64,000 bases of DNA from Galdieria sulphuraria (GCF_000341285.1 NW_005178432.1:1-64000), one strand, 5' to 3'; shown: positions 31,185 through 41,166, counted from the first letter of the stretch. Notes: a model not told the origin generated them from the sequence alone. Numbers and translations: made by a program.

Positions 31185-32581
31185 ATGGCCAATGAAGATA
31201 TGGAAACATCAACTCCTCAAACTGTTGTTTTGAGAAAGAATGACAATATCCAAGAACAACAACAAGAAGAAACTGTTTCTAATCAAGAAATAAGTTTGAA
31301 TATGATGATGATGAAGAAGAAGAGTTACTAGCCCTTTATGAAAAGCGTCTTCGTCGTTTTTGTTGCCTTTGTTGTTTCCAATGTGACTTGTTTTGGAAAG
31401 AAAATGAGCAAAAGGAAGAAACAAAACAAGCCATTTCACACTTTTCTAGTCTTATAGTGGGAAACGGATTTCAAGACTTATTACCTGACGACTGGATTTT
31501 GGGGGTCAAAGTATATAAAAGAATACAAGGTTCTTCTCATCGACAAACCCAACCTTCAGAACCTATTCAAAACAAACCTTTAGAAACTCTGGAACAAGCA
31601 AAGCGTTTTATGCAACACGCAGAAGCAGTATTTGGGCCTTTATTATTTGCTATTGAAAAACCTTCCCAGGCTATATTAGGAATAACTCCCCAATTGGTGA
31701 TATTTCTTCGTACTGGAGTGCACTCTAAAGATATTGTAGCCCATAAATTCAAAGCTGATACTTATTTTCCAGCTTATTATATTTGTTATGATCATTTAAC
31801 ACTTTCTATTGTGGTTGCTGTACGTGGCACTTTGAGTATTGCCGACGCACTTACCGACTTGGATGGACTCAACGAACCTTTGAAAATAACTTTTGCTCAA
31901 AATACTATTCATGGTTTTGTACATAATGGAATGCTTCGTGCAGCACAGAGATTAACTCAAACTATGGAACCCATTTTACGAAATGCTTGTGAATCATATC
32001 CTTCCTATCGACTGATAGTTACAGGACATTCTTTAGGAGCAGGATGTGCAATGGTATTGAGTATATTGTTGAGAGAAAGAAATATTTGTGACAATTTGCA
32101 ATGTTATGCATTTGGTCCTCCACCTGTTTTGAGTGATACTTTGGCGGAAGCTTGTCATTCTTTTGTTATTTCATTTGTACATAATAACGATATTGTTCCT
32201 AGATTGAGTATTCCTGCTTTACGTCGATTTTTTCGTGCTTGTCAAATTGCCAAACGTTATAATTCCTTTCAACGTTTAGCTTTATGGTTAGGTTGGACGA
32301 ATTGGATTCATTTGGATGTTTCTACTTTGGAACATTCTTCAGATGAGACATATGAAAGTCAAAGATTATTTGTAGGTGGCACAATCTATCATTTACAGAA
32401 GATAAGAACCACAAATAGATATTTCCAATGTCACCATAATCGTCCTATTTATTCCATGTCTACGATCATGAAACAACAATTGAGAGAAATTATTGGATTG
32501 AAAGGTATGTTGGTGGATCATTTACCAGAAAATTATGCCAAAGCTATTAAGACAGTCATTCAATCCATTGATGATCCATAA
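31185..32581 (+). CDS. Class 3 (diacylglycerol-lipase-like) lipase
   Basis: The main open frame runs from about 31283 to the stop at 32579-32581. It contains VAVRGTLSIADALTDLDG, HGFVHNGMLRAA and the nucleophile elbow TGHSLGAGCA, followed by AFGPPPVLSD and VHNNDIVPRLSI, the pattern of sn-1-specific diacylglycerol lipases. An acidic run followed by a Cys-rich stretch (RRFCCLCCFQCDLFWK) begins the frame. No ATG lies in this frame upstream. An ATG at 31185 with a weak donor GTTGTT before an AATAAG acceptor at 31294 would join in phase, but this 5' end is uncertain. Unlike animal DAG lipases, no four-helix membrane domain is visible. Confidence 0.75.
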
Positions 32582-32677
32582 CGAACGATATCAACGGATT
32601 ATCTATCCGTTGATGATTTTTGCTTTTCAAGAACGATCAGCCAACTTGATAATACTGGATGTTGATTGAGAGGGATA

Positions 32678-34195
32678 ATGATGACGCATAGTATGGCTGA
32701 TAAAGAACAACTCGACTTGATGGACCATACAAAGACTGAAAGTGAAATAGTTGGTCCTGTACTAGATGTATTAGACGATAAACAACCTTCTCCTTCTTGG
32801 TATTCACGTATCACTTCCTGGTTCTCTTTCCAATCCATATCTGCCACCAAAGCCAATCTATTTGGATGTAGTTTGGGATTCATCAGTACAGGCTATCAAT
32901 ACAACGTTATTTCTCTTCTCAACGTAATTTGGAGTATAGAATATAGCCAATATTATACTCAATCAGTGGAAACCAGAGTAAACAACGCACTATTATATGG
33001 AGTTTTAGTTGGACAGTTATTGTTTGGGGTTATTGCCGACTACTTTGGAAGAAAGGTATCTTTATTGATCACTTCCACTTTGATTATTATGGGAGCTATA
33101 ATAGCTACAGCTGCTAATGGAGCCAATGGTTCTATTCAAGGTCTATTTTGGGCTCTTACTATTGGAAGAGGTCTTAGTGGTGTTGGTTCTGGAGGAGAAT
33201 ATCCGTGTTGTATGCCAACAAATAGTGAAGATGGAGATTCACTATCGGTGGAGAAGAGAGGAAGAAGGATTGCCTTATTAGGGCCTTGTATAGAAATGGT
33301 ATCTGAAAATGTGGTTACCATCGTACAAATCATTCTTTTGCATATATTTGGTACCCAAGCTTCTCAACTGGAACCTACTTGGAGAATATCCATTGGATTG
33401 GTCATCCTTCCTACTGCTATTGTATTTTTATTTCGACTTTGTATGAAAAATTCTCGTTTATATGAAAGAGACAAAGCCATTCGTCGACGTTTTCCATTGA
33501 TAGTTGTGATTCGTTCCTTTGGATGGCGTCTTTTGGGAACTTGTTTGACTTGGTTTCTTATGGACTCGATATACTTTTCCTTTTTAACATTTGGTGCCGA
33601 TATATTGGCCAATGTAACTGGAAGTTCTTTGATGCATATTGCATATTATCAATTGGTCAATATGGCTTGGATACCGATGGCTTATTTGGCAGCTTTTCTG
33701 ATCGATCGATTGGGAAGAAAGAATATTCTCATGTTTGGATTCTTTACTTATGCAGTGACTCTATTCCTTATTGGTGGTCTTTATCCTATTCTTTATGGTA
33801 AACCTGCTGCTTATTTAGTGTTGTATATCTTTCAAGGAATGTTTCAAATCTTATTGGTCATTCCTATTTATTTGATACCTTCTGAAGTATATCCCACAGT
33901 CATTCGTTCCACATGTTATGGTATATCCGCAGCTTTTGGAAAAGTGGGTGGTATTGTCGGAGTCCAATTCTTTTTGCCCATAGCCAATGCCTTTTCTTCC
34001 TCTCAATCAGGATATAGAGCTGACTTTTTAGTTGCAGGAGGTATTGCTTGTGTTGGATTGGTAGCAACTTATTTCTTAATACCTGATTTAACTAAAATAT
34101 CTTTGGAAAAGGAAGATGATATGTTTTGGAAATCGGTAGATGAATACGATAACAACAACAACAAACGACACAACAGAAATGGAAGTTGTGATTGA
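32678..34195 (+). CDS. MFS transporter, phosphate/glycerophosphodiester type
   Basis: Single exon, about 505 aa from MMTHSMADKE. Twelve hydrophobic segments are recognisable. The first MFS loop motif GVIADYFGRKVSLLI, the TM4-5 region GRGLSGVGSGGEYPCCMP and the second-half LIDRLGRKNILMFG are all present, as is PSEVYPTVIRSTCYGISAAFGKVGG. The GxGxGGEYP wording is typical of the phosphate:H+ symporter and glycerophosphoinositol permease branch rather than of hexose porters. The central loop after TM6 (RLYERDKAIRRRFP) is basic. The tail carries an Asn run. The substrate cannot be fixed from sequence alone. Confidence 0.8.
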   Translation: MMTHSMADKEQLDLMDHTKTESEIVGPVLDVLDDKQPSPSWYSRITSWFSFQSISATKANLFGCSLGFISTGYQYNVISLLNVIWSIEYSQYYTQSVETRVNNALLYGVLVGQLLFGVIADYFGRKVSLLITSTLIIMGAIIATAANGANGSIQGLFWALTIGRGLSGVGSGGEYPCCMPTNSEDGDSLSVEKRGRRIALLGPCIEMVSENVVTIVQIILLHIFGTQASQLEPTWRISIGLVILPTAIVFLFRLCMKNSRLYERDKAIRRRFPLIVVIRSFGWRLLGTCLTWFLMDSIYFSFLTFGADILANVTGSSLMHIAYYQLVNMAWIPMAYLAAFLIDRLGRKNILMFGFFTYAVTLFLIGGLYPILYGKPAAYLVLYIFQGMFQILLVIPIYLIPSEVYPTVIRSTCYGISAAFGKVGGIVGVQFFLPIANAFSSSQSGYRADFLVAGGIACVGLVATYFLIPDLTKISLEKEDDMFWKSVDEYDNNNNKRHNRNGSCD

Positions 34196-34213
34196 ATTGA
34201 TAATCAAGAGAGA

Positions 34214-34758
34214 ATGAAGAACCACTTGTTGTCTACTTGCACTACTAAGAATAGTAGTCATAGTGTACTTACTGTTGCTCGAGTGTTTTTAATGGGCAGG
34301 ATAGCTCAACAACCTATTTTTGCTACTTCTTCTAAGTGGTAGGTTGTCACTTGATACGGGAATAAAATATCGACCACTCTTTGCTAGTCCTGAAAACGCC
34401 TTGTGGAAGTTTCCACTCGTCACACACTATGGCCCTTCGTTAGGTAGCACAGAGTGGCACTCGATATGTGTCTATGGCAATGCTAATGACAAACAACTGC
34501 CTCAGTTACTTTGTAAAGGGTAAGTTTTCTTTTCTTCCACTTTCACACTTATGGATGGGTGTAGGAAACGGTTGTATATTGAAGGTGACTTGAGCAAAAG
34601 AATGACCATGTCTATGCACCACCAAGTTCAAGTGTGGTATGAAGTAGTTGTAGCGTGGGATAGAAAAGGTAACATTATTTTAAAATAAGGAAGAAACATC
34701 GCGTTCCTTTCCTAACCGTTGTTTATGACTAGGAGTTATTATACCCATCGGTATCTAA
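34214..34758 (+). CDS. Single-stranded DNA-binding protein, mitochondrial type
   Basis: Four exons: 34214-34338, 34388-34519, 34565-34668, 34733-34758, about 128 aa. After a short basic leader the OB fold follows the bacterial SSB pattern: RVFLMGRIAQQPIFAT, then WKFPLVTHYG, TEWHSICVYG, LLCKGKRLYIEGDL, and a final strand YEVVVAWDRKG. There is no acidic C-terminal tail, as in mitochondrial SSBs. It would coat single-stranded organellar DNA during replication. The terminal exon is only 26 nt. Its TAA overlaps the stop of the convergent Josephin gene (CTAA at 34755-34758). Confidence 0.78.
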
Positions 34759-35433
34759 TAATCACTTGTTGATGCTTGCTTTATCCACAATACCTGACCA
34801 TCCTGTTGGAACAAAACATGTTGCAAATATTGTTCAACGCTGGACTGTTCCTTCCAAACTATGGGAGATTGATTGAACGAATCCAACAAATAATATTTAT
34901 CTTCTATAAGCTTGATAGTACACCAATGTCGACTGCTTCCCCAAAAACGCCACCATCGACGTAGATAAACTATTTTCATAGACTCGGTTCATTGGCTTGT
35001 AGAATAACGACAACAGTATCATTCATTCTTTACCGTTGATAAGTAAACCAATCATATTAGGGTCACGAAATCTTTCCAACTGTAGAGTGACACGTTTATC
35101 TTGCCACTCTATTTCCAAGCCTTTGTTTTTTAGTATTCTTCCAATAACGTTGACATCATAGTCACCTAAACCCCATGGACTTCTATTGAGAGTTTATGTA
35201 TATATAACGCTCTTTTCTACAAAATAACTTACCTATATTGTTGTTGTCCAAAGTTTCCCATCTCCTTACCAAGTTGTTTAGCTACTTGTTCAAAGTCCTA
35301 TTTCTTAAGAGTTGTCAAGTAGTAACCAAAACATATATATACTCACTTGTACTGTAAAAGCTGCATAACCTAACAAGGCATTGACTGCGTGTATGGCACA
35401 ATACTGAAACTTCTGTGTTTCGTGATATACCAT
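34755..35433 (-). CDS. Josephin-domain deubiquitinase
   Basis: Four exons: 35433-35347, 35297-35233, 35182-35034, 34969-34755, about 171 aa; introns 49, 50 and 64 nt, phases fit. YHETQKFQYCAIHAVNALLG gives the catalytic Cys with the family QxCxxHxxN pattern. FTVQDFEQVAKQLG and GLGDYDVNVIGRIL follow, then SSRHWCTIKLIEDKYYLLDS with the catalytic His and acidic partner. It consists of essentially the Josephin domain alone, like JOSD1/2 rather than ataxin-3. It removes ubiquitin from substrates. The stop overlaps the convergent SSB stop. Confidence 0.85.
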
Positions 35434-35464
35434 ATTCAATATTAGAATGTAACCAAGCAAAAGT

Positions 35465-37243
35465 TTATTTCTTTTTCCCTCCACGTTCTTTGACTTCTAA
35501 ATACATCACAATTCCATCATAAAACTGATAATCTGCCAAGGAAAGATTATCCTTTAAATATCCAAAATTGTCTGCCGAAATTTTTTGCTTATTGGGAGCC
35601 AATTTCACTAACGGAGCTAATGTACTTTTCAGATCCAAAAGAGTGGCTTGATAAGGAACTTGTAAAGATATCGTTTGACCACGTAAATTCCATTCTTGAT
35701 TGCTATGTGATTGTACTCGAACATGAACTTGAATTCCTTCTTCTGAATTATCTTCTTGATTATCCATCCTAGCAGGATTCATATTCTCTCCTTTATCCCA
35801 AGACGAAGATGCTTCCCATAACAAAGAAGAAGGTTTAAGTTGAACAGTTGGCTCTGGAGCTTTTACTTGCTCCATAGACTCTTCTGACTTTCTATCTTCT
35901 GCTATTCTTCGTTCTGCCATCACATTTTGTAAATCTGCTCTATTATATATATCCAGTTTCTGATCAGATAGCCTTCCTAAGTTCATCGCCACTTCTGCAT
36001 CGGATGCCAAATTCTGATATTTGTTCTTCTCTGCGGCTCTTTGACGTTCCTCTTTGTATTTCGGATCCAATAGTTCCATTTTGATACTTTCATTTGCTCG
36101 ATCCACTGGAACTCGTTGACCACTTGGTAAAGTCACTTCAATAGAATCCCTATTTTCATTGCTAGAAGAAGATGTTCTCGGCCGATAATCCTTCCTTATC
36201 TTGTCTGCCGGAATATCGGTATATGTTGTAACTTCCACTTCTTCTTCTTCTTCTTGCATATCCATTTCCATATCATCATCTTGTTCCATACTAGACTCGG
36301 TTTGCTTTCCATTCATCATCTCAGTTCTTCTATTCCATGATGAAAAGTTGCCATTAGCCATGGGTGCTGGTAAATTGACCTCCCGTTCATCCAAATCTAT
36401 CGTTTCTACAATCACAAAATCATGCCAATCAATCATCTGCATTTGTACTCTTTCCACGGCACTTCTATTCTGTTCCGTTTTCTTTTCTTCTTGTAACATA
36501 TCCCAATCTATACGATAATACAAGTCTTCCATTACCTTTCCTAAAGAATGAGCTGATTCCTTGATTTTTTCCAACATCTGATCATCGGGAGCAATCACGA
36601 TAGAATAGGCATCCACCAGGCGTTGAAAGAAAGTGAAATAAGGATGCGTTGGTTTCAAAAACTCAAATTGTGGGTTTCGATATTCCTTCGAATGTAACTC
36701 TTGTAAAAAACTTCTACCGTTCCTCGCTATAAACTGAGCTGTTAATTTCATAATGTCAACATCCATTGGTGTTGGAAGTGGTTCTTCTGGTACTTGAGCA
36801 GTAAATACATCTTCAGGTGGAGGTTGTGTAGGAATGGGACGTGCAGCTTGAGCCTTTCTTTCTGAAAGTTTTGCTTTAGACACTGCTGGAGCAGCTTCTG
36901 CTATGGATTCTCCTCTTAAGTTGGGTTGACTTTCTCCTGGTGCCAAGGAATGGTCCATACCTATGGTGCTTGAAGTTGGTGTCGTTGGTGGTCCAGCAAA
37001 ATATCGTCTTTTCTCTTGTAATACTTGTAAATAATAACTATGAAAAGGGTCACTTTCCAATAAAAAGTAGAATTTGGGGTTATTTCTGTTCATTTCCAAT
37101 ACTCTCGCTTCAAAGGAGCTCCCATTTTTAGCTACATATACTGCAGTTTTTTCTATGATTTTCTCCACGTCAGGAGGTATCACACTAGGAGACGAATTCA
37201 TAGTTTGTAAACTAGGTTGGTTTCTATGTTCAACAATATTCAT
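35465..37243 (-). CDS. SF3A1: Splicing factor 3A subunit 1 (SF3A1)
   Basis: Single exon, about 592 aa from MNIVEHRNQPS. Two SURP modules are present (about residues 26-76 EKTAVYVAKNGSSFEARVL ... NNPKFYFLLESDPFHSYY, and 162-218 LTAQFIARNGRSFLQELHS ... NPQFEFLKPTHPYF). A PRP21-like middle region has acidic runs and DWHDFVIVETIDL. A C-terminal ubiquitin-like domain holds SLQVPYQATLLDLKSTLAPL and DNFGYLKDNLSLADYQFYDG. SF3A1 belongs to the U2 snRNP and bridges SF3B; SF3B1 is also encoded in this window. It ends 31 bp before the Josephin start on the same strand. Confidence 0.92.
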   Translation of the reverse strand: MNIVEHRNQPSLQTMNSSPSVIPPDVEKIIEKTAVYVAKNGSSFEARVLEMNRNNPKFYFLLESDPFHSYYLQVLQEKRRYFAGPPTTPTSSTIGMDHSLAPGESQPNLRGESIAEAAPAVSKAKLSERKAQAARPIPTQPPPEDVFTAQVPEEPLPTPMDVDIMKLTAQFIARNGRSFLQELHSKEYRNPQFEFLKPTHPYFTFFQRLVDAYSIVIAPDDQMLEKIKESAHSLGKVMEDLYYRIDWDMLQEEKKTEQNRSAVERVQMQMIDWHDFVIVETIDLDEREVNLPAPMANGNFSSWNRRTEMMNGKQTESSMEQDDDMEMDMQEEEEEVEVTTYTDIPADKIRKDYRPRTSSSSNENRDSIEVTLPSGQRVPVDRANESIKMELLDPKYKEERQRAAEKNKYQNLASDAEVAMNLGRLSDQKLDIYNRADLQNVMAERRIAEDRKSEESMEQVKAPEPTVQLKPSSLLWEASSSWDKGENMNPARMDNQEDNSEEGIQVHVRVQSHSNQEWNLRGQTISLQVPYQATLLDLKSTLAPLVKLAPNKQKISADNFGYLKDNLSLADYQFYDGIVMYLEVKERGGKKK

Positions 37244-37447
37244 GAGTGGTGATCGTAATATGATTCCAATGACACTTTCAGTTTCCCACAATTTTTCATC
37301 CTTTTTGGATGATAAGACAGAGAAGAGTGTTGGATGGATTGAATAGAAACTTTCTCTTATGAGAAACTATTTTAGAATAATATATGATAGGATGGATATA
37401 GAATAGAGTTGATAAACGTGCATGATAAATGCATTTTTCTATACAAT

Positions 37448-37458
37448 ATTGGCGCGCC
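37448..37458. promoter_or_regulatory. E2F-like TTGGCGCGCC motif at thioredoxin start
   Basis: ATTGGCGCGCC ends 8 bp before the thioredoxin start codon at 37466, so it lies in the 5' UTR or core promoter. Confidence 0.35.
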
Positions 37459-37465
37459 CTTTTAC

Positions 37466-38022
37466 ATGATTCCTTCAGTTTCTCGACTCTTGAAGAGAGA
37501 TAATCCTGTTATGTTTGTTCATCATTCTCATCAAAAATGGTATCCTTGTCGTGTAAAAAGTCCTTGGATATGTTTTCAACGCTCTATACGTCGGTTGGTT
37601 TATCCAAGGTCCACTGTTCCTTTACCCCATCTCGTTGTTACTATGAGTACCCAACAACAGGTAAGACCTCTCTTCTTCAAGAAAGTATAGTCAATATCCT
37701 ATATGGATTGTTCACTTTATAGTTTCGTTCATTTGAGGATATGGTTTCGTCCAGGAAACGTTGTTTGGTAGATTTCCATTCCTATGGTTGTGGTCCTTGT
37801 CTCATGCTGGCACCCATACTGGAAGAACTAGGCAAAGAATATTCACAGCAGTTGACTATATTTAAAGTGGATACCGACAAATATGCAGCGTTAGCTTCCC
37901 AATATTATATTCGAGCGTTACCTACGTTGATTTTATTTGAAAATGGAAAGGAAGTGACTCGCTGGGTTGGTTTGCTCTCTAAAAGAGAGTTAGTGGATGC
38001 ATTGCAACCTTTTCTTTCATAA
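37466..38022 (+). CDS. Thioredoxin, plastid y-type-like, altered active-site tryptophan
   Basis: Two exons: 37466-37660 and 37723-38022, about 164 aa. The first exon is a basic, Ser/Arg-rich transit peptide. The mature part has the fold order RCLVDFHSYGCGPCLMLAPIL, IFKVDTDKYAALASQYYIRALPTLILFENGKEV, matching plant Trx y and m. The redox cysteines of CGPC are intact, but the almost invariant preceding Trp is Gly (YGCGPC rather than ATWCGPC). This residue packs near the active site and contacts partners, so target choice or redox potential may differ. Confidence 0.85.
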
Positions 38023-38033
38023 TCTTGGGTCTA

Positions 38034-38949
38034 CTAGAGTTGTTTTTCAAGTTGTTCGATAAAATCTATCAATACGGAAGCTTCTATAAAAGCAGCATAT
38101 CCTGCTATGGATTGAAAGAATTCTTTCCATTCCTTTTGAGTTATATGTTCCAGTTGATTGGCATCCGGTACTCGACCTTCCAATATGCCTATGCAAGTAT
38201 TATTATTATTATTATTATTATGCTTTGAGGTAATAAGATGGGACCTCCACACATCCCATGATAAGCTATATGAGGTTGCGTATTGATGAAATATCGAATG
38301 CCTTGTTGTACTTGAATAGTTCCATTCAACGAACACGCAACTAATTTCTCTTGTCCTGAACCGACTGATCCTTTTACTTGCCAACCTTGAACAACTACAG
38401 ATTGTTTTCCTGACCATTCAGATAAAGGTTCCAATTCCACTGCCTGACTTGTCAACCATTCCCATTCCTTTTCATCACTCACGTTGTGTCTTTGTAAACC
38501 AAAAGCTGCTACATCCAACAACTCATGTTTCCAAATGATATTTCCAGTTTCTATTATTTTGGGTTGATCATTATTTTCTCCATATAAAGTATGTTTGCAG
38601 TGTTGTTCGTTCACCATAGATAACCACTCTTGTGGAAAATAACTACGAAACAAAAAAGGTGCAGCCACATGAGCAGATACTAAAGCCCATAATAGATTGT
38701 CTTGTTTCCCACGTACGATGCAACCACTTCCTCTTGCAAGTATTTCATATTGTTTCTATTACAACTTGATTCCATTTCTTTCTGTCTTCAACTTGTTCCA
38801 CTTACCATTTGTTGTTCAGGAACACAAAACCAACAAGTATGTGCTACACTCTTAAAGGTAGCTTCTCCAATACGATTACTCGAAGGAATAAAAGAGGATA
38901 AAGCATATCTACGACACCCATTCATACAATGGATAGCTTTCTTCCACAT
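38034..38949 (-). CDS. Trypsin-fold protease-like protein with Cys at the nucleophile position
   Basis: Exons 38949-38806 and 38755 to about 38220, then a third coding block ending at 38034. GSGCIVRGKQDNLLWALVSAHVAAP places the catalytic His, LLDVAAFGL the Asp, and YHGMCGGPILL the nucleophile loop; GxSGGP is read as GMCGGP, so Cys replaces Ser. The final block (CIGILEGRVPDANQLEHI ... ) fits the C-terminal strands and helix. A TAT repeat at 38198-38221 lies exactly where the frame changes between blocks. This is either a GC-AG intron (GCATAA ... CATAG) or repeat slippage. It is divergent from the phosphoglucomutase-like gene by 38 bp. Confidence 0.65.
38198..38221. repeat. Trinucleotide (TAT)8 repeat
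   Basis: Eight perfect units within or next to the coding sequence of the protease-like gene on the minus strand. The reading frame differs on its two sides, so repeat length could decide the C-terminus. Confidence 0.8.
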
Positions 38950-38987
38950 ACAAGTCTTCAGTATACTTTGGTGTACAACTCAAAAAA

Positions 38988-41156
38988 ATGGAAAACTATT
39001 TTTGGACAAGGCGAATAATTATGAAGTTCACTTGGGAGTACAATGATGACTTGACAATACGTTGGAATAACCAGTTACTTGTGAAAAGAAAGAAATATTT
39101 AGGTTACCTTGTCTGGTTTCCTTCACAACATATACTGGATAGAGCATCATCCCTTTCAAGACCTAATTACTGTCGACGCTGTCATAGAGTGAGTCCCGTG
39201 TTATGGAAGGCTTCCAAATTGAAAGCTACGGATATCCATCCATCAGTAACTGAACAAAGTCAATTGGTTCCTTTTCATAATCATCCAACCTTGAAAACGA
39301 CCCCATCAAGAAACTCAACTTTACAAGGAGGTGATGCAAAAGAAGGGACGAGTACTACTATTTATGTATCAGAAATAGCACTTCGAGTGCTTATACCTTA
39401 TCGTGATGGAGCTTTAGTATTGAATGAAGAAAGTGGATTATCTGATGCTACTCGCATGTTTCTAGAAAAACCTCAACGCCTACATGCCTTTGTTTCTGCT
39501 TTGAGAGGAACTTTAGGAGATCGATTTACAGCAGGTACCTTCTTTTTAGGTGGTGATGGACGTTACTATGCAAAAGAAGCCCTTCTTCGTATACTATATA
39601 CTTGTTTAGGGTTTGGAAATGTTGCTCTTATAGTGGCAAAAGATGGTTTGGCTTCGGTTCCAGCTGCTTCTTTAGCCATCCATTATTACAGTTGTGAAGG
39701 CGGTATCTTGTGTTCTGTAAATAGAAAAGCAGCTGGTGAAGAACAATTCTTTGGTATTCAATATGTATTGGGCAACGGTGGTCCTATGCGAGATATCTTT
39801 TTGTCTCGTTTTCGAAACCAATTGGATAAAGTAACCGAGTATAGAGTGGTAGGAATCGATCCTCAAGTGGATATTTCCACCCTTGGAGAATATTTTGTGG
39901 ATGAAAATCGTCATTACGTGAAAGTGATCGATCCTTTGGAGTTGTATGTTGAACGATGCAAACAATGGTTTCCGATGGCCAGGATTCGAAGATTTTTACA
40001 ACAACATTCCCAATTTTTACTTATAGATACGTTACACAGTATCATGGGTAGATATGCTTATCGTATATTCGTAGAAGAATTGGGTTTACATTCTTCCCAA
40101 ATACTTCATCATGAGTATAAAGAAGACTATGCAGGTCTCCATCCCAATCCTTATCATGAAGACAATTATCAAAGGATGAAAGAAAGACTAAGAAAGAAGG
40201 GTACATCGAAGAATAGCAATCGTTTGGGAGTTGTATTAGATAACGAAGGAAGATATGCATCTTTAGTGACATCGGAAGGAATGATATTATCAACCCAAGA
40301 TAGTCTCGCTGTCTTTTTAACTTGTATAGGACAAGTCATTCCAAGATTTGCCAAAGTATTTCGTGGAGTAGGAAAGACATTTGTCCATAGTAAGGCCATC
40401 GATCGTGTCACGGATGTGTTGGATATGTCACTTTATGAAGGTCCCTGTGGTTGGCGTTATATGACCAATTTGATGGATAGAGAAAAAGTCGATATTTGTA
40501 TGGATGAGAATGGAGGTTTAGGTTGTAGTTGGATTCGTGAAAGAGATGGACTGCTTTTGGTTCTTTGTTGGTTAAGTTTGTTATCTTGGAAGAATGAAAA
40601 CCGATCCTATGAGATGGATATTCATGAGATAATGGAACAGCATTGGAGTCAATATGGAAGAGACTATCACATGTGTTATTTCTATCGAGCAAAGAATAAG
40701 AGTCAAAAGCAGCGAATGGAAACCAAAATGCAAATGTTATGGAATCAAATAGGACGAGGATTATCTTGGAAGGAAATGCACCCTCATTTGGATCACCACA
40801 AATATAAGAGTTGGTTGAATAACTTACGAATAGAAGAATATCAATGTTATAATCCATTTGAAGGAATGACGCATTCTCAGTTGGGAGTTTGTTTATATAT
40901 CAAGGATACTCATCGCATCATACTGCGGCTAAGTGTTGTGCCGACTGGAAAGGATTCGTCGGAAAATGAACCCATCGATGTAGAAAACGTAATAGGATTG
41001 GCCATTTATTTAGAAACTTTTGAGACTCATCACATATCCATCAACGAATATAATCCTGAAGAAATATGTAAGCCTCTGTGGGAATTTGTACAATCCTCTT
41101 TAACAGATGATTGGTTGGAAACGGATTCTTATGTGATCGAAAAACAATTTTTATAA
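38988..41156 (+). CDS. Phosphoglucomutase-family protein lacking catalytic residues
   Basis: Single exon, 722 aa, longer than the roughly 560 aa of PGM1. The PGM fold is clear: FFLGGDGRYYAKEALLRIL, LIVAKDGLASVPAASLAIHYY, FGIQYVLGNGGPMRDIF, FLLIDTLHSIMGRYAYRIFVEELGL, KAIDRVTDVLDMSLYEGPCGWRYMTNLMD, CSWIRERDGLLLVLCWLS and HWSQYGRDY. However, the serine loop TASHNPGG is replaced by CSVNRKAA, the metal loop DGDGDR by DNEGR at the matching place, and GEESFG by DENGGLG. It should therefore not transfer phosphate and may be a regulatory or structural pseudoenzyme, as animal PGM5 is. The N-terminal 120 residues contain a CRRCHR patch. Confidence 0.8.
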   Translation: MENYFWTRRIIMKFTWEYNDDLTIRWNNQLLVKRKKYLGYLVWFPSQHILDRASSLSRPNYCRRCHRVSPVLWKASKLKATDIHPSVTEQSQLVPFHNHPTLKTTPSRNSTLQGGDAKEGTSTTIYVSEIALRVLIPYRDGALVLNEESGLSDATRMFLEKPQRLHAFVSALRGTLGDRFTAGTFFLGGDGRYYAKEALLRILYTCLGFGNVALIVAKDGLASVPAASLAIHYYSCEGGILCSVNRKAAGEEQFFGIQYVLGNGGPMRDIFLSRFRNQLDKVTEYRVVGIDPQVDISTLGEYFVDENRHYVKVIDPLELYVERCKQWFPMARIRRFLQQHSQFLLIDTLHSIMGRYAYRIFVEELGLHSSQILHHEYKEDYAGLHPNPYHEDNYQRMKERLRKKGTSKNSNRLGVVLDNEGRYASLVTSEGMILSTQDSLAVFLTCIGQVIPRFAKVFRGVGKTFVHSKAIDRVTDVLDMSLYEGPCGWRYMTNLMDREKVDICMDENGGLGCSWIRERDGLLLVLCWLSLLSWKNENRSYEMDIHEIMEQHWSQYGRDYHMCYFYRAKNKSQKQRMETKMQMLWNQIGRGLSWKEMHPHLDHHKYKSWLNNLRIEEYQCYNPFEGMTHSQLGVCLYIKDTHRIILRLSVVPTGKDSSENEPIDVENVIGLAIYLETFETHHISINEYNPEEICKPLWEFVQSSLTDDWLETDSYVIEKQFL

Positions 41157-41166
41157 AACATCGGAC

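Noticed and set aside
40408-40857. 149-codon minus-strand frame opposite the PGM-like gene
   Set aside because: Antisense to conserved PGM-family sequence, with no recognisable motif of its own.
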